From NCBI GenBank assembly GCA_022796475.1, contig JAAWIS010000005.1, positions 1-64,000 on the forward strand: a stretch of DNA of 64,000 bases. Direction: 5' to 3'. The stretch is from Lachnospiraceae bacterium. Its GTDB lineage: Bacteria; Bacillota; Clostridia; Lachnospirales; Lachnospiraceae. Positions 16,689 to 25,492 of this stretch are shown piece by piece. The translations under genes and the position numbers were made by a program. The stretch's first letter is position 1; every line of letters begins with the position of its first letter. A model generated the notes under the pieces. It made no database searches. It worked only from the letters and a program-made list of their open reading frames with translations, and had not been told where the DNA came from.

Positions 16689-17850
16689 ATTAGCGCTCAA
16701 AAGCATTTGGAGCAATAAGATCCGCTCCTTCCTGACGATGCTGGGAATTATCATTGGTGTTGCATCTGTGATTATCCTGGTAAGCCTGGTAAATGGATAC
16801 ATGTCTTCTGTGGTGGAAAATTTTGCCAGTATGGGAGTGAATCAGATGTCTGTTCGCCTGACCAATCTTTCCTCCCGTTCTATGGATGTGGATAAGATGT
16901 ATGAGTTTTATGATTTGCACAGAGATTTATTTGCCCAGATGACGCCGAATGTATCGCTGGAAGCTACATTAAAAAAAGGAAATGATTCCCTGACTTCTAC
17001 TTCTGTAGGCGGTTACAGTGAGGAGTATCTGGATTTAAAAGGATATAAGCTGGAACAGGGACGAAATATTCAGTATGCAGATATTATTTCGCGGAATAAA
17101 GTATGCGTGATCGGTTATTATGTAGCCCAGGAGCTGTTTGGAGGTACTGAAAAGGCAATAAATGAAACCATTAAGATCAATGGCTATGGGTTTCAGGTGG
17201 TAGGCGTGGCAGAGCGGCAGGATAAAGATGATTTGGAAGAAGGAGGGACAGATGACTTTTGCTGGATTCCCTACAGCGTTGCAGTAAAAATGGCAAGAAG
17301 CGCCGCAATCAGCAATTATACCTTTGCCACAGTTGATGTAAATGATACAGATTCCTGCAAAGCTTTGTTAGAAGAATTCCTGTTCCAGACCTTTAAAGAC
17401 GAGGATTTATACCGGGTAACGGCAAACAGTGAAATGCTGGATTCCTTAAATGAACAGATCAGCATGATGTCTGCTATGCTGGGCGGGATTGCCGGGATAT
17501 CTTTGCTGGTTGCAGGTGTAGGCGTTATGAATATTATGCTGGTATCAGTAACGGAACGAACCAGAGAAATTGGTATCCGAAAATCACTGGGGGCAAAAAG
17601 AGGAACGATTATGCAGCAATTTGTAATCGAAGCAGCGGTGACCAGCTCAATCGGAGGCATAATCGGAATTTTGTTAGGGGCAGGAGTTACTGAGATAGCA
17701 GGAGGTATTATCGGAATTAATGCCACTCCAACCCCCATGGCAGTTCTGGTATCCTTTAGCGTATCGGTTGGGATTGGATTAATTTTTGGATATATGCCGG
17801 CCAGCAGAGCAGCAAAATTAAATCCCATTGATGCATTGAGGAGCGATTAG
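16672..17850 (+). CDS. MacB-like FtsX-family ABC permease
   Basis: This 392-residue permease has the MacB layout: an N-terminal membrane helix (SFLTMLGIIIGVASVIILV), an extracellular domain of about 220 residues, and three C-terminal helices with the signature MLVSVTERTREIGIRKSLGA split across residues about 288-308. It ends PASRAAKLNPIDALRSD, a common ending in the family. It overlaps the ATPase gene by 17 bases. Together with the HlyD-like adaptor it should make a MacAB-type exporter adapted to a Gram-positive envelope; substrates of such systems include antimicrobial peptides, but none is indicated here. Confidence 0.9.
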   Translation: MLQSFKLALKSIWSNKIRSFLTMLGIIIGVASVIILVSLVNGYMSSVVENFASMGVNQMSVRLTNLSSRSMDVDKMYEFYDLHRDLFAQMTPNVSLEATLKKGNDSLTSTSVGGYSEEYLDLKGYKLEQGRNIQYADIISRNKVCVIGYYVAQELFGGTEKAINETIKINGYGFQVVGVAERQDKDDLEEGGTDDFCWIPYSVAVKMARSAAISNYTFATVDVNDTDSCKALLEEFLFQTFKDEDLYRVTANSEMLDSLNEQISMMSAMLGGIAGISLLVAGVGVMNIMLVSVTERTREIGIRKSLGAKRGTIMQQFVIEAAVTSSIGGIIGILLGAGVTEIAGGIIGINATPTPMAVLVSFSVSVGIGLIFGYMPASRAAKLNPIDALRSD

Positions 17851-17945
17851 GGATTTATATGAAGCAGACAGTACACCAGTGTCTTGCTATTCCTTCTATA
17901 ACGTGGTAAGCTTAAAACCAGCCACATAAATCGGAGGGAATAAAG

Positions 17946-18950
17946 ATGGTAAGAGTAATTGACATGCACTGTGATACGATTTCGGAGCTTTATTACAACC
18001 ACAGGGATGGTGGAAATCTTTCGGTACTGGACAGCCCGCTCCATGTAAATTTAGAAAAAATGGAAAAAGGCGGATACGGTCTTCAAAATTTTGCACTGTT
18101 TACCCACTTGGAGCGGGCAGGAAACCGCCCCTTTGAGTATTGTATGAGATTAGCAGATACCTTTTTTACTGAGATGAAGGCTCATACCGATAAAATCGGG
18201 ATTGTAAGGAATTATGGAGATATTGAAGAAAACTGGAGATTGCATAAGATGTCTGCCTTGCTTACGGTAGAAGAAGGGGGCGTGTGTCAGGGGGAACTGG
18301 CATTTCTGCGGATTCTTTATGAGCTTGGAGTCCGTATGATGACGCTCACCTGGAATTTTCAAAATGAGCTTGGCTGGCCGAACCAAAAAGAGCAGACAGA
18401 ATCAGGAAATACATATTATGTGCCCGATACCCGGCACGGTTTAACGGAAAAAGGGGTTGCCTTTCTGGAGGAAATGGAAGGCCTTGGGATGATAATCGAT
18501 ATTTCTCATTTAAATGACAAAGGGATATGGGATGTGTTTGAACATACGAAAAAGCCCTTTGTAGCCAGCCATTCCAACTGCCGGCAGTTAACGCCTCATC
18601 CAAGGAATTTAACGGACGAAATGATCCGGAAGCTGGCAGAAAGAGGAGGCGTGGCTGGTATTAACTTCTGCTCTGCATTTTTGAAAGAAGAAGCGCCAGA
18701 TACCCAGGAAGTGATGTCCGCCATCCAGGATATGATCCGGCATATGAAGCATATGAAGCAGATTGGCGGTATTGAAGTAATTGGTCTTGGAACAGATTTT
18801 GACGGAATTGAAAACCCGGTTGAAATTTCTGACGCATCAAAGATGCAGCAGTTAGTTTGGGCTATGGAACAGGCTGGCTTTACTTCCGGGGAGATCGACG
18901 CTGTATTTCATGGTAATGTTCTGCGGGTTTATAAGGAAATTCTGTCTTAG
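17946..18950 (+). CDS. Membrane dipeptidase-like enzyme, peptidase family M19
   Basis: This 334-residue zinc enzyme opens with VIDMHCDT (metal-binding H-x-D), followed by VEEGG (metal-bridging glutamate region), DISHLND, ASHSNCR and IGLGTDFDG, all in the order seen in renal dipeptidase-family proteins. These hydrolyse dipeptides, including some D-containing ones. There is no signal peptide, so it is probably cytoplasmic. GGAGGG precedes the ATG. It stands alone between the exporter operon and the phosphate operon. Confidence 0.9.
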   Translation: MVRVIDMHCDTISELYYNHRDGGNLSVLDSPLHVNLEKMEKGGYGLQNFALFTHLERAGNRPFEYCMRLADTFFTEMKAHTDKIGIVRNYGDIEENWRLHKMSALLTVEEGGVCQGELAFLRILYELGVRMMTLTWNFQNELGWPNQKEQTESGNTYYVPDTRHGLTEKGVAFLEEMEGLGMIIDISHLNDKGIWDVFEHTKKPFVASHSNCRQLTPHPRNLTDEMIRKLAERGGVAGINFCSAFLKEEAPDTQEVMSAIQDMIRHMKHMKQIGGIEVIGLGTDFDGIENPVEISDASKMQQLVWAMEQAGFTSGEIDAVFHGNVLRVYKEILS

Positions 18951-19266
18951 AGTACTGACACATTTACTTTCAGCTAAACGATGCAGAATGAATGTTCAGC
19001 CTGCAAAACAGAGGGCGGCGATGGGGTTACATTTCGCCATCTGCGCGCTCTGGCTGGATCATAACCATTATTTATGAGCGTTTTTGCAGGATTTCTATCG
19101 GATAAAGAAAGAAAAATCAGGCCATATTAATGCTGTAGCCGGACTTTCCCTGCTTTTATGCAAATGGCAGGCTGAATTTTACATAAATTTTACATTCCTT
19201 TGCTTTGGAATTTACACAGCTCTGCTATGCTGGTTACATACGAATGAATCAGCATAGGAGGCAGAT
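18951..19266. other. 316-base gap before the phosphate operon
   Basis: The left half carries a GC-rich block around 19010-19060 (GGCGGCGATGGGG, as near 9378-9389) with weak dyads and no clear T-run terminator. The right half holds the Pho-box-like repeats and promoter listed next. No gene is seen. Confidence 0.5.
19178..19231 (+). promoter_or_regulatory. Phased Pho-box-like repeats and promoter
   Basis: TTTACA occurs at 19178, 19189 and 19211, with a degenerate TTGCTT at 19200, which gives four 6-base sites at exact 11-base steps. Gram-positive PhoP boxes are TT(A/T/C)ACA-like hexamers with about 5-base spacers. An extended -10 (TGC-TATGCT, -10 at 19226-19231) follows, so the sites cover the -35 region as expected for activation. 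Confidence 0.6.
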
Positions 19267-20940
19267 ATGGCAGTTGAACTACTTGGGATAGGGATCCAGT
19301 TTATCGGCGGACTGGGAATGTTTTTATACGGAATGAATTCCATGGCAGACGGGCTTCAGAAATCAGCAGGAAGCCGTATGCAGCAGTTATTAGGAGTTCT
19401 TACATCCAACCGTTTTTTAGGGGTTTTGGCAGGAGCGGCGATTACTGCCATTATCCAAAGTTCCTCTGCTGCTACCGTTATGGTGGTAGGTTTTGTAAAT
19501 GCCGGAATCTTAAACCTGACTCAGGCAGTAGGGATTATAATGGGAGCGAACATTGGAACCACAATTACCAGTTGGATTGTATCCATGAGCGAGTGGGGGG
19601 AGATGCTGAAGCCGGAATTTTTCGCTCCTCTTCTTGTGGGACTGGGAGCTGGGGCAGTTATATTTTCCAAGGACTCGAAAAAGAAACAGTTAGGAGAAAT
19701 TTTGGTAGGATTCGGGCTTTTATTTATGGGCTTGAGCCTAATGTCTTCTTCTATTAAGCCATACCGGGATGCTCCAATTTTTTCTCAAGTGTTTTCTGTC
19801 TTAGGAAAGAATCCGGTTTTTGGAATTCTGGCAGGGGCTGTGGTTACGGCTGTAATTCAAAGTTCTTCTGCTTCCGTAGGCATCCTGCAGACACTGGCAT
19901 TAAACGGAGTTGTGAATTGGCAGTCAGCAGTGTTTATTACATTAGGCCAAAATATCGGCACTTGTGTTACTGCTTTGATGTCTGGAATGGGAGCTCATAA
20001 AACAGCGAAACGTGCAGCCGTGCTTCACTTGTTATTTAACTGTATAGGAGCGGTTCTCTTTGGAGTGATTCTGTTTGTTTTGTTCCAGTTTTATCCGCTT
20101 TTGGCATCTGCCCCCATCAGCAGCGTGGAAATTTCCGTATTTCATACGATCTTTAACGTTGCCAATACACTTTTGCTGTTTCCCTTTGCCAATGTTCTGG
20201 TAAAGCTGTCTTGTGTTCTGGTAAAGGATGAGAAGGCAGATGAGAAAACAGAGCGTGAAAAAACTCAGGATATGGAAGAGGAAATGGAACGTCATCTGGA
20301 CGTGAGGATTTTGGAAACCCCTTCTTTATGCCTGGAGCACGCAGAGCGTGAAGTAGTGCGCATGGGAAAAACAGCGCTGCTGAATTTAAAAATTGCCGGG
20401 GAGGCTTTTCTGAACAATAGCGAGTTTGGAGCAGAAGAGGTAATGAAAAATGAGAAAACCATTAACCATATGGAAACCATGCTTACCGGTTATCTGGTTC
20501 AGATTAATAACCTGTCATTAAATGAACAGCAGCATCTTTTAGTAAAGGATCTGTTTTATACAATCAGTGATATTGAGCGGATTGGGGATCACTGCCAAAA
20601 TCTGGCAGAACTGGCAAGAGAAAAGATTCAGAATGAAGTTGTGTTTTCTAAGGAAGCAGAGAAAGAAATGGAAGATATGATTCAGGCAGTGACGGCTTCT
20701 GTGGAATATGCGGTAGCTTCCAGACAATTCCACGATATGGCACGTGTGCGCCAGGTGGTACAAAGCGAAGAATTAGTGGACAACCTGGAAGAAGACTTGA
20801 GAGAACGGCACATCGAGCGTCTGTCAGGCAATTTCTGCAGTCCGGAAAACGGAGTTATATTTTTAGATGCCTTGAGCAACTTGGAGCGGGTATCCGATCA
20901 TGCGCTGAATATTGCAGGGTACGTGCGGGATGAGATGTAA
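19267..20940 (+). CDS. Na/Pi cotransporter with a PhoU-like C-terminal domain
   Basis: The 557-residue protein has two Na/Pi repeats, each with the signature QSSSA (AIIQSSSAATVM near residue 63 and AVIQSSSASVGI near 200), within eight or so membrane segments. A cytoplasmic helical PhoU-like domain fills residues about 340-557. The family (NptA/YjbB-like) moves phosphate with sodium, in or out. TAGGAGG precedes the ATG. The next two genes are a PhoB/PhoR-like pair starting one base after the stop, and Pho-box-like repeats lie upstream, so phosphate control is well supported. Confidence 0.9.
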   Translation: MAVELLGIGIQFIGGLGMFLYGMNSMADGLQKSAGSRMQQLLGVLTSNRFLGVLAGAAITAIIQSSSAATVMVVGFVNAGILNLTQAVGIIMGANIGTTITSWIVSMSEWGEMLKPEFFAPLLVGLGAGAVIFSKDSKKKQLGEILVGFGLLFMGLSLMSSSIKPYRDAPIFSQVFSVLGKNPVFGILAGAVVTAVIQSSSASVGILQTLALNGVVNWQSAVFITLGQNIGTCVTALMSGMGAHKTAKRAAVLHLLFNCIGAVLFGVILFVLFQFYPLLASAPISSVEISVFHTIFNVANTLLLFPFANVLVKLSCVLVKDEKADEKTEREKTQDMEEEMERHLDVRILETPSLCLEHAEREVVRMGKTALLNLKIAGEAFLNNSEFGAEEVMKNEKTINHMETMLTGYLVQINNLSLNEQQHLLVKDLFYTISDIERIGDHCQNLAELAREKIQNEVVFSKEAEKEMEDMIQAVTASVEYAVASRQFHDMARVRQVVQSEELVDNLEEDLRERHIERLSGNFCSPENGVIFLDALSNLERVSDHALNIAGYVRDEM

Positions 20941-20941
20941 T

Positions 20942-21637
20942 ATGGAACGAATTTATATTATTGAAGATGATGAAAATATAAGGAACCTGCTTCTGATCGC
21001 ATTAAAAGGGTTTGGCTATGAGGCAGAAGCCTTTGAAACAGCAGAGGAAGGTTTAGAGCGAATACGGAAGTCGCCGCCGGATCTTGCAGTGATAGACTGG
21101 ATGCTTCCCGGTATCAGCGGAGTGGCGGCCACAAAAAGCATCCGTCAGACAAAAGGGATTTGCAATCTTCCTGTGATTATGCTGACAGCAAAGGATAAAG
21201 AGCTGGATAAGGTTACAGGGCTGGATTGCGGGGCAGACGATTATATGGTAAAGCCTTTTGGTGTGTTAGAGCTGGGGGCCAGAATCCGCAGTTTGCTCCG
21301 CCGGTCAGGCCAGGAGCAGCAATTGGAGGAAACCTTGTGCGGCGGCGGAATCTGTGTCTGCCAGAAAGCCAGGGAGGTTACATCAGAAGGACGGAAGGTG
21401 GAGCTGACCTTAAAGGAATACGAGCTGTTAGTATACCTGATGAAGAATGATTTTCGGGTAGTCACAAGGGAGGAGCTGCTGAATCAGATTTGGGGATATG
21501 AATATGATGGGGAAAGCAGAACGCTGGACATGCATATCCGGACACTAAGGCAGAAACTGGGGGAGGAAACAGGTTCCAAAGTCAAAACAGTCCGGGGAGT
21601 AGGCTATCGGTTTGCGGATGCAAAGAAAGATGCTTAA
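20942..21637 (+). CDS. OmpR/PhoB-family response regulator
   Basis: I place the start at ATG 20942, one base after the preceding stop. An in-frame TTG at 20912 would add ten residues with no sign of conservation. The 231-residue product has acidic pocket residues in IEDDEN, phosphoacceptor Asp52 in VIDWMLPG, T in MLTAKD and K in VKPFG, then a winged-helix DNA-binding domain (LTLKEYELLVYLM; TLDMHIRTLRQKLG; VRGVGYRF). Its place between a phosphate carrier and a PhoR-like kinase suggests it is the local PhoB/PhoP equivalent, likely binding the Pho-box-like sites upstream. Confidence 0.9.
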   Translation: MERIYIIEDDENIRNLLLIALKGFGYEAEAFETAEEGLERIRKSPPDLAVIDWMLPGISGVAATKSIRQTKGICNLPVIMLTAKDKELDKVTGLDCGADDYMVKPFGVLELGARIRSLLRRSGQEQQLEETLCGGGICVCQKAREVTSEGRKVELTLKEYELLVYLMKNDFRVVTREELLNQIWGYEYDGESRTLDMHIRTLRQKLGEETGSKVKTVRGVGYRFADAKKDA

Positions 21638-21718
21638 GAAAAGGAATCTGTGAATTAAGCAAAAGACGGCGGAAGCAATAAAACATGTTATCGACACAGG
21701 TTAAGCGGAGGAAAAGCT

Positions 21719-23146
21719 GTGCGGAAAGCAATCTTAATGAAATTTGTGCAGGTGCTGCTTGGGGCTTTATGTTTAAACAGTTTGATCTTTTACATTGCAG
21801 GCAGCAGTATTTTGCTGAAAAATGCAAGGCATGATATGCTCTACACACTGGAAACGATTGACAGCATCCTGGATTACCAGGGGGATTTGTCAGGACAGCT
21901 CCGCCGTCTGGAAGAAACTGTGGGGCAGAACCAAAGCCGTCTGACGCTGATTTTCCAGGACGGAACGGTAGCTGCTGATACAGGAGCAGACAGGACAGAG
22001 ATGGAAAATCATTTGGAACGGGAGGAAGTAGCGGCAGCTATCATGAAAGGCAGCGGCTATGCCACCCGTTTTTCTGATACCTTAAGCCAGACCATGCTGT
22101 ACGTGGCTTACCGTTCTTCCCACAGGGGGATGATTTTGCGGTTAGGAGTGCCATTTTCTGGCATACGGGACTATCTTCCTATGCTTCTTCCGGCAGTATG
22201 GCTTAGTTTTGCAGTAGCGGTGATGGCTTCTCTTGGAATCACGGATCGGCTGGTAGTTTCCGTTACGAAATCGATCCATGACTTATCCGAAGAGATGAGG
22301 CGGGTGCAGGGCGGATGCATTGATCTTCATTTTGAGCCAGGTCCTTATCCGGAAATTAATGTAATTGGGGCGACTGCTGTAGAGATGTCAGAGCGGATCC
22401 AAAATTACTTCTGTCAATTGGAACGGGAACGGGGCATCCGTCAGGAGTTTTTCAGCAATGCCTCTCATGAGCTGAAAACCCCTATTACTTCCATACAAGG
22501 GTATGCAGAACTGTTAGAACATGGGATGATTGCAGATCCGGCAGTACAGAAGGACTTTATTGGCCGGATAAAACGAGAAGCAATTCATATGGCTGATTTA
22601 ATCAATGATATTTTAATGATTTCCAGGCTGGAATCAGGAGAAGCAGAAGTAACTTTTTCCAAAATTTTGATGAAGCCTTTTTTAAATGAGATTTGCGATT
22701 CCATAGAACCGCTGGCAAAGAAACTTGGGGTTTCTCTGTCTGTAGAATGTCCTCCCATCAGCCTGAATGCCAATGCCAGACATCTTCAGGAATTAGTTAT
22801 GAATTTGGTTTCCAATGGTGTGAAATACAACCGTCCGGGAGGACAAGTTAAGGTAACGGCAGCTTATGACAGCACCTCTATTACACTTAAGGTTTGGGAT
22901 AACGGAGCCGGGATCCCAAAGGAAGCTACAGAACGAATATTTGAACGGTTTTACCGGGTGGATCAGGGACGGAGCCGGAAGCAGGGCGGCACAGGTCTTG
23001 GCCTTTCCATTGTAAAGCATGTGGTGAATTTTTACGGCGGCAGGATCCAGGTTAAGTCAAAAATTGGAAGAGGAAGCCAGTTTATTGTAATGCTGCCGGC
23101 AAAAAAAATAGGTGAGGAAGAAGATTCTTTGACTTTACTGCTTTAA
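21719..23146 (+). CDS. PhoR-like sensor histidine kinase
   Basis: The 475-residue kinase starts at GTG with GCGGAGGA upstream. It has a membrane segment near residues 8-30, an external domain to about 155, a second membrane segment (MLLPAVWLSFAVAVMASLG), a HAMP-like linker, the phosphoacceptor box FFSNASHELKTPITS (His250), and catalytic motifs NLVSNGVKYN, DNGAGIPKEATERIFERFYR split over the N and G1 boxes, and GGTGLGLSI (G2). It is the partner of the response regulator 81 bases upstream. The external domain may sense phosphate status through the transporter, as PhoR-PhoU systems do; this is inference. Confidence 0.88.
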   Translation: MRKAILMKFVQVLLGALCLNSLIFYIAGSSILLKNARHDMLYTLETIDSILDYQGDLSGQLRRLEETVGQNQSRLTLIFQDGTVAADTGADRTEMENHLEREEVAAAIMKGSGYATRFSDTLSQTMLYVAYRSSHRGMILRLGVPFSGIRDYLPMLLPAVWLSFAVAVMASLGITDRLVVSVTKSIHDLSEEMRRVQGGCIDLHFEPGPYPEINVIGATAVEMSERIQNYFCQLERERGIRQEFFSNASHELKTPITSIQGYAELLEHGMIADPAVQKDFIGRIKREAIHMADLINDILMISRLESGEAEVTFSKILMKPFLNEICDSIEPLAKKLGVSLSVECPPISLNANARHLQELVMNLVSNGVKYNRPGGQVKVTAAYDSTSITLKVWDNGAGIPKEATERIFERFYRVDQGRSRKQGGTGLGLSIVKHVVNFYGGRIQVKSKIGRGSQFIVMLPAKKIGEEEDSLTLLL

Positions 23147-23201
23147 ATTCTCATAAATTTAAAGCAATGAAATTGACGGGAAGGATTTTTTGTAGTATGA
23201 T
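23139..23201 (+). promoter_or_regulatory. Hairpin at kinase stop and promoter of the ABC importer operon
   Basis: TGCTTTAAA (23139-23147), spanning the kinase stop, pairs perfectly with TTTAAAGCA (23158-23166); it lacks a T-run. Immediately after it comes TTGACG (23173-23178), 17 bases, TATGAT (23196-23201), a strong vegetative-type promoter for the operon that begins at 23322. Confidence 0.7.
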
Positions 23202-23321
23202 ACCATATAGTTTGGATGTATGGCAGCTTTTTCCATGATTAACAAGTGAAAACAACACTTGAAATGGCAGGCTGTCTGGATGCAAACGGAAAATCATACT
23301 TATCAAAGGGAGAGATTAATT

Positions 23322-24392
23322 ATGAAAAAGAAAGCATTATCTCTGATTCTGGCAGGAGCTATGGTGTTATCCATGAGCGGGTGCGGTTCGAATGGAGGAG
23401 AAACCACCACAGCAGCAGGCACAGAAACTGCCGCAACAACTTCCCAGGATACAGAAAGTACGGAAAGCAAAGAAGAAGGCAAAGAGGAAGCAGAAAAGAC
23501 AGAAACAGATGGGGATTCCTATACCGTAGGCATTTGTCAGCTTGTTCAGCACGCAGCTTTGGATGCGGCAACGGAAGGATTTAAAGATGCGCTGGTTGAG
23601 GAGCTGGGGGATGCCGTAACCTTTGAAGAGGTAAATGCCCAGGGCGATTCCAACACCTGTTCAACGATTATCAATAACTTTGTTTCAGCAGATGTGGATC
23701 TGATTTTAGCCAATGCTACACCTGCACTTCAGGCAGCTCAGGCTGGAACGAATGAAATCCCGATTCTTGGAACTTCTGTAACAGAGTATGGCGTAGCCCT
23801 TGGAATCGAAGGGTTTAACGGAACGGTTGGAGGAAATATTTCCGGTACTTCTGATCTGGCGCCCCTTGACGAGCAGGCAGCTATGCTCCATGAACTGTTC
23901 CCGGAAGCAAAGAATGTAGGCTTATTATATTGCTCCGCAGAGGCGAATTCTCAGTATCAGGTTGATACCGTAAAGACTGCCTTGGAAGAACTTGGCTATA
24001 CTTGTGAATACTATGCATTCTCCGATTCCAATGATTTATCCGCAATCGCTACGAAAGCGGCTGAAGAAAATGATGTGCTGTATATTCCTACCGATAATAC
24101 GGCAGCAGCAAATGCAGAGCTTGTAAATAATATCTGCCAGCCAGCAGGCGTTCCGGTGATTGCAGGCGAAGAAGGAATCTGTGCAGGCTGCGGCGTGGCA
24201 ACCCTTTCCATCAGCTATTATGATTTAGGCGTAGGCACCGGCAAAATGGCGGCTAAGATTTTAAAAGGCGAGGCGGATATCTCTCAGATGCCCATTGAGT
24301 ACGCTCCGCAGTTTACCAAGAAATACAATAAAACTCTTTGTGAAGCTCTTGGAGTTGAAGTGCCAGAGGACTATGTGGCAATTGAAGAGTAA
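23322..24392 (+). CDS. ABC transporter substrate-binding lipoprotein (TrpX-like, PF04392)
   Basis: The ATG at 23322 follows AAAGGGAGAG and begins a lipoprotein signal MKKKALSLILAGAMVLSMSGCG; an upstream in-frame start at 23259 would spoil it. The 356-residue protein has a Thr/Glu-rich linker to about residue 65 and then the ABC_sub_bind fold (VGICQLVQHAALDAATEGF; FVSADVDLILANATPA; PEAKNVGLLYCSAEANS; YIPTDNTAAAN). Relatives include TrpX, tied to tryptophan or other aromatic compounds. No T-box or tryptophan attenuator was recognised upstream, so substrate remains open. Confidence 0.87.
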   Translation: MKKKALSLILAGAMVLSMSGCGSNGGETTTAAGTETAATTSQDTESTESKEEGKEEAEKTETDGDSYTVGICQLVQHAALDAATEGFKDALVEELGDAVTFEEVNAQGDSNTCSTIINNFVSADVDLILANATPALQAAQAGTNEIPILGTSVTEYGVALGIEGFNGTVGGNISGTSDLAPLDEQAAMLHELFPEAKNVGLLYCSAEANSQYQVDTVKTALEELGYTCEYYAFSDSNDLSAIATKAAEENDVLYIPTDNTAAANAELVNNICQPAGVPVIAGEEGICAGCGVATLSISYYDLGVGTGKMAAKILKGEADISQMPIEYAPQFTKKYNKTLCEALGVEVPEDYVAIEE

Positions 24393-24406
24393 CGAAATCA
24401 TTCGTG

Positions 24407-24444
24407 AAACAACAGCGAGGCTGTAAGCTCCCCGCTGTTGTTTT
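24407..24444 (+). terminator. Intra-operon terminator-like hairpin
   Basis: A perfect 11-bp stem AAACAACAGCG (24407-24417) / CGCTGTTGTTT (24433-24443), with a 15-base loop, ends in TTTT. It lies between the binding-protein and permease genes and probably lowers expression of the latter relative to the binding protein. Confidence 0.7.
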
Positions 24445-24500
24445 GCGCCGATTACAAACATATCCTGCCGGGCGGGGTTGCAGACAGAGGAAGGAATACT

Positions 24501-25475
24501 ATGGCAAGTTTAATCAATGCGTTGCCTGGCGCTGTTGCGCAGGGGCTGATATGGGGAATTATGGCGATAGGGGTGTACCTTACCTATCGGATTTTGGATG
24601 TTGCGGATTTAACAGTAGACGGGTCGCTCTGTACAGGAGGGGCAGTTTGTATTATGCTGATGCTGAAAGGCCAGAACGTATGGGTGGCCATGTTTGGAGC
24701 GCTGCTTGCAGGAATGGCAGCAGGACTTGCTACCGGCATTCTGCATACCTTTATGGGAATTCCGGCGATTCTTGCCGGTATTTTAACACAGCTTGGACTG
24801 TATTCAGTAAATTTGAAAATAATGGGAAAGGCTAACCAGGCGATTAATGTTGATAAGTATCCCTTGCTGGTATCGCTGCGTTTTATTAAAGGTGTGTCTT
24901 TTTTTAAAAATACAATTTTTCTAGTTGCAGCAATTATTATTGTACTGATTCTGGTTTTATACTGGTTTTTCGGAACGGAGCTTGGCTGCTCCCTCCGTGC
25001 GACAGGGTGCAACGACAAGATGGCCCGCGCCCAGGGGATTAACACGGATTTTGCCAGAGTTCTTGGTCTGATGCTTTCCAACGGCCTGGTGGCATTTTCC
25101 GGTGCGCTTCTTGGACAGTATCAGGGATTTTCTGATATTAATATGGGCCGGGGCGCAATCGTAATCGGTTTGGCCGCAGTTATTATCGGAGAGGCGATTT
25201 TTGGAAAGGTATTTCATAATTTTGGATTCCGTCTTCTTGGCGTGGCCCTTGGCTCCATCGTATATTATCTGGTACTTCAGGTAGTAATCTGGCTGGGAGT
25301 TGACACGGATCTTCTGAAGCTGTTATCAGCACTGGTTGTAGCAGTATTCCTTGCAATTCCGACCTGGAAAAGCCGTTACTTTAAAAGAGGCTTTCGAAAC
25401 ACAATAAAGCAGGTAAAGCCCCTGCTTGACCGTTACTTTAAGAAATCTGGTATCGGAAACGGGGAGAAAGGATAG
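24501..25475 (+). CDS. ABC transporter permease (TrpY-like, branched-chain type)
   Basis: The start at ATG 24501 has GAGGAAGGAA upstream; the longer in-frame ORF from 24438 runs through the terminator loop and is not used. The 324-residue protein has eight or nine hydrophobic segments and the family pattern GSLCTGGAVCIMLM (early) and GAIVIGLAAVIIGEAIFG (late), as in the branched-chain amino acid permease superfamily, TrpY branch. A dimer would form the channel for the binding protein encoded upstream and the ATPase encoded 17 bases downstream. Confidence 0.87.
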   Translation: MASLINALPGAVAQGLIWGIMAIGVYLTYRILDVADLTVDGSLCTGGAVCIMLMLKGQNVWVAMFGALLAGMAAGLATGILHTFMGIPAILAGILTQLGLYSVNLKIMGKANQAINVDKYPLLVSLRFIKGVSFFKNTIFLVAAIIIVLILVLYWFFGTELGCSLRATGCNDKMARAQGINTDFARVLGLMLSNGLVAFSGALLGQYQGFSDINMGRGAIVIGLAAVIIGEAIFGKVFHNFGFRLLGVALGSIVYYLVLQVVIWLGVDTDLLKLLSALVVAVFLAIPTWKSRYFKRGFRNTIKQVKPLLDRYFKKSGIGNGEKG

Positions 25476-25492
25476 GCTGGAGGAAAGGGATT

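Noticed and set aside
23202..23321. Tryptophan T-box or attenuator before the TrpXYZ-like operon
   Set aside because: Only a small CAAGTG/CACTTG hairpin; no T-box or Trp-rich leader ORF.
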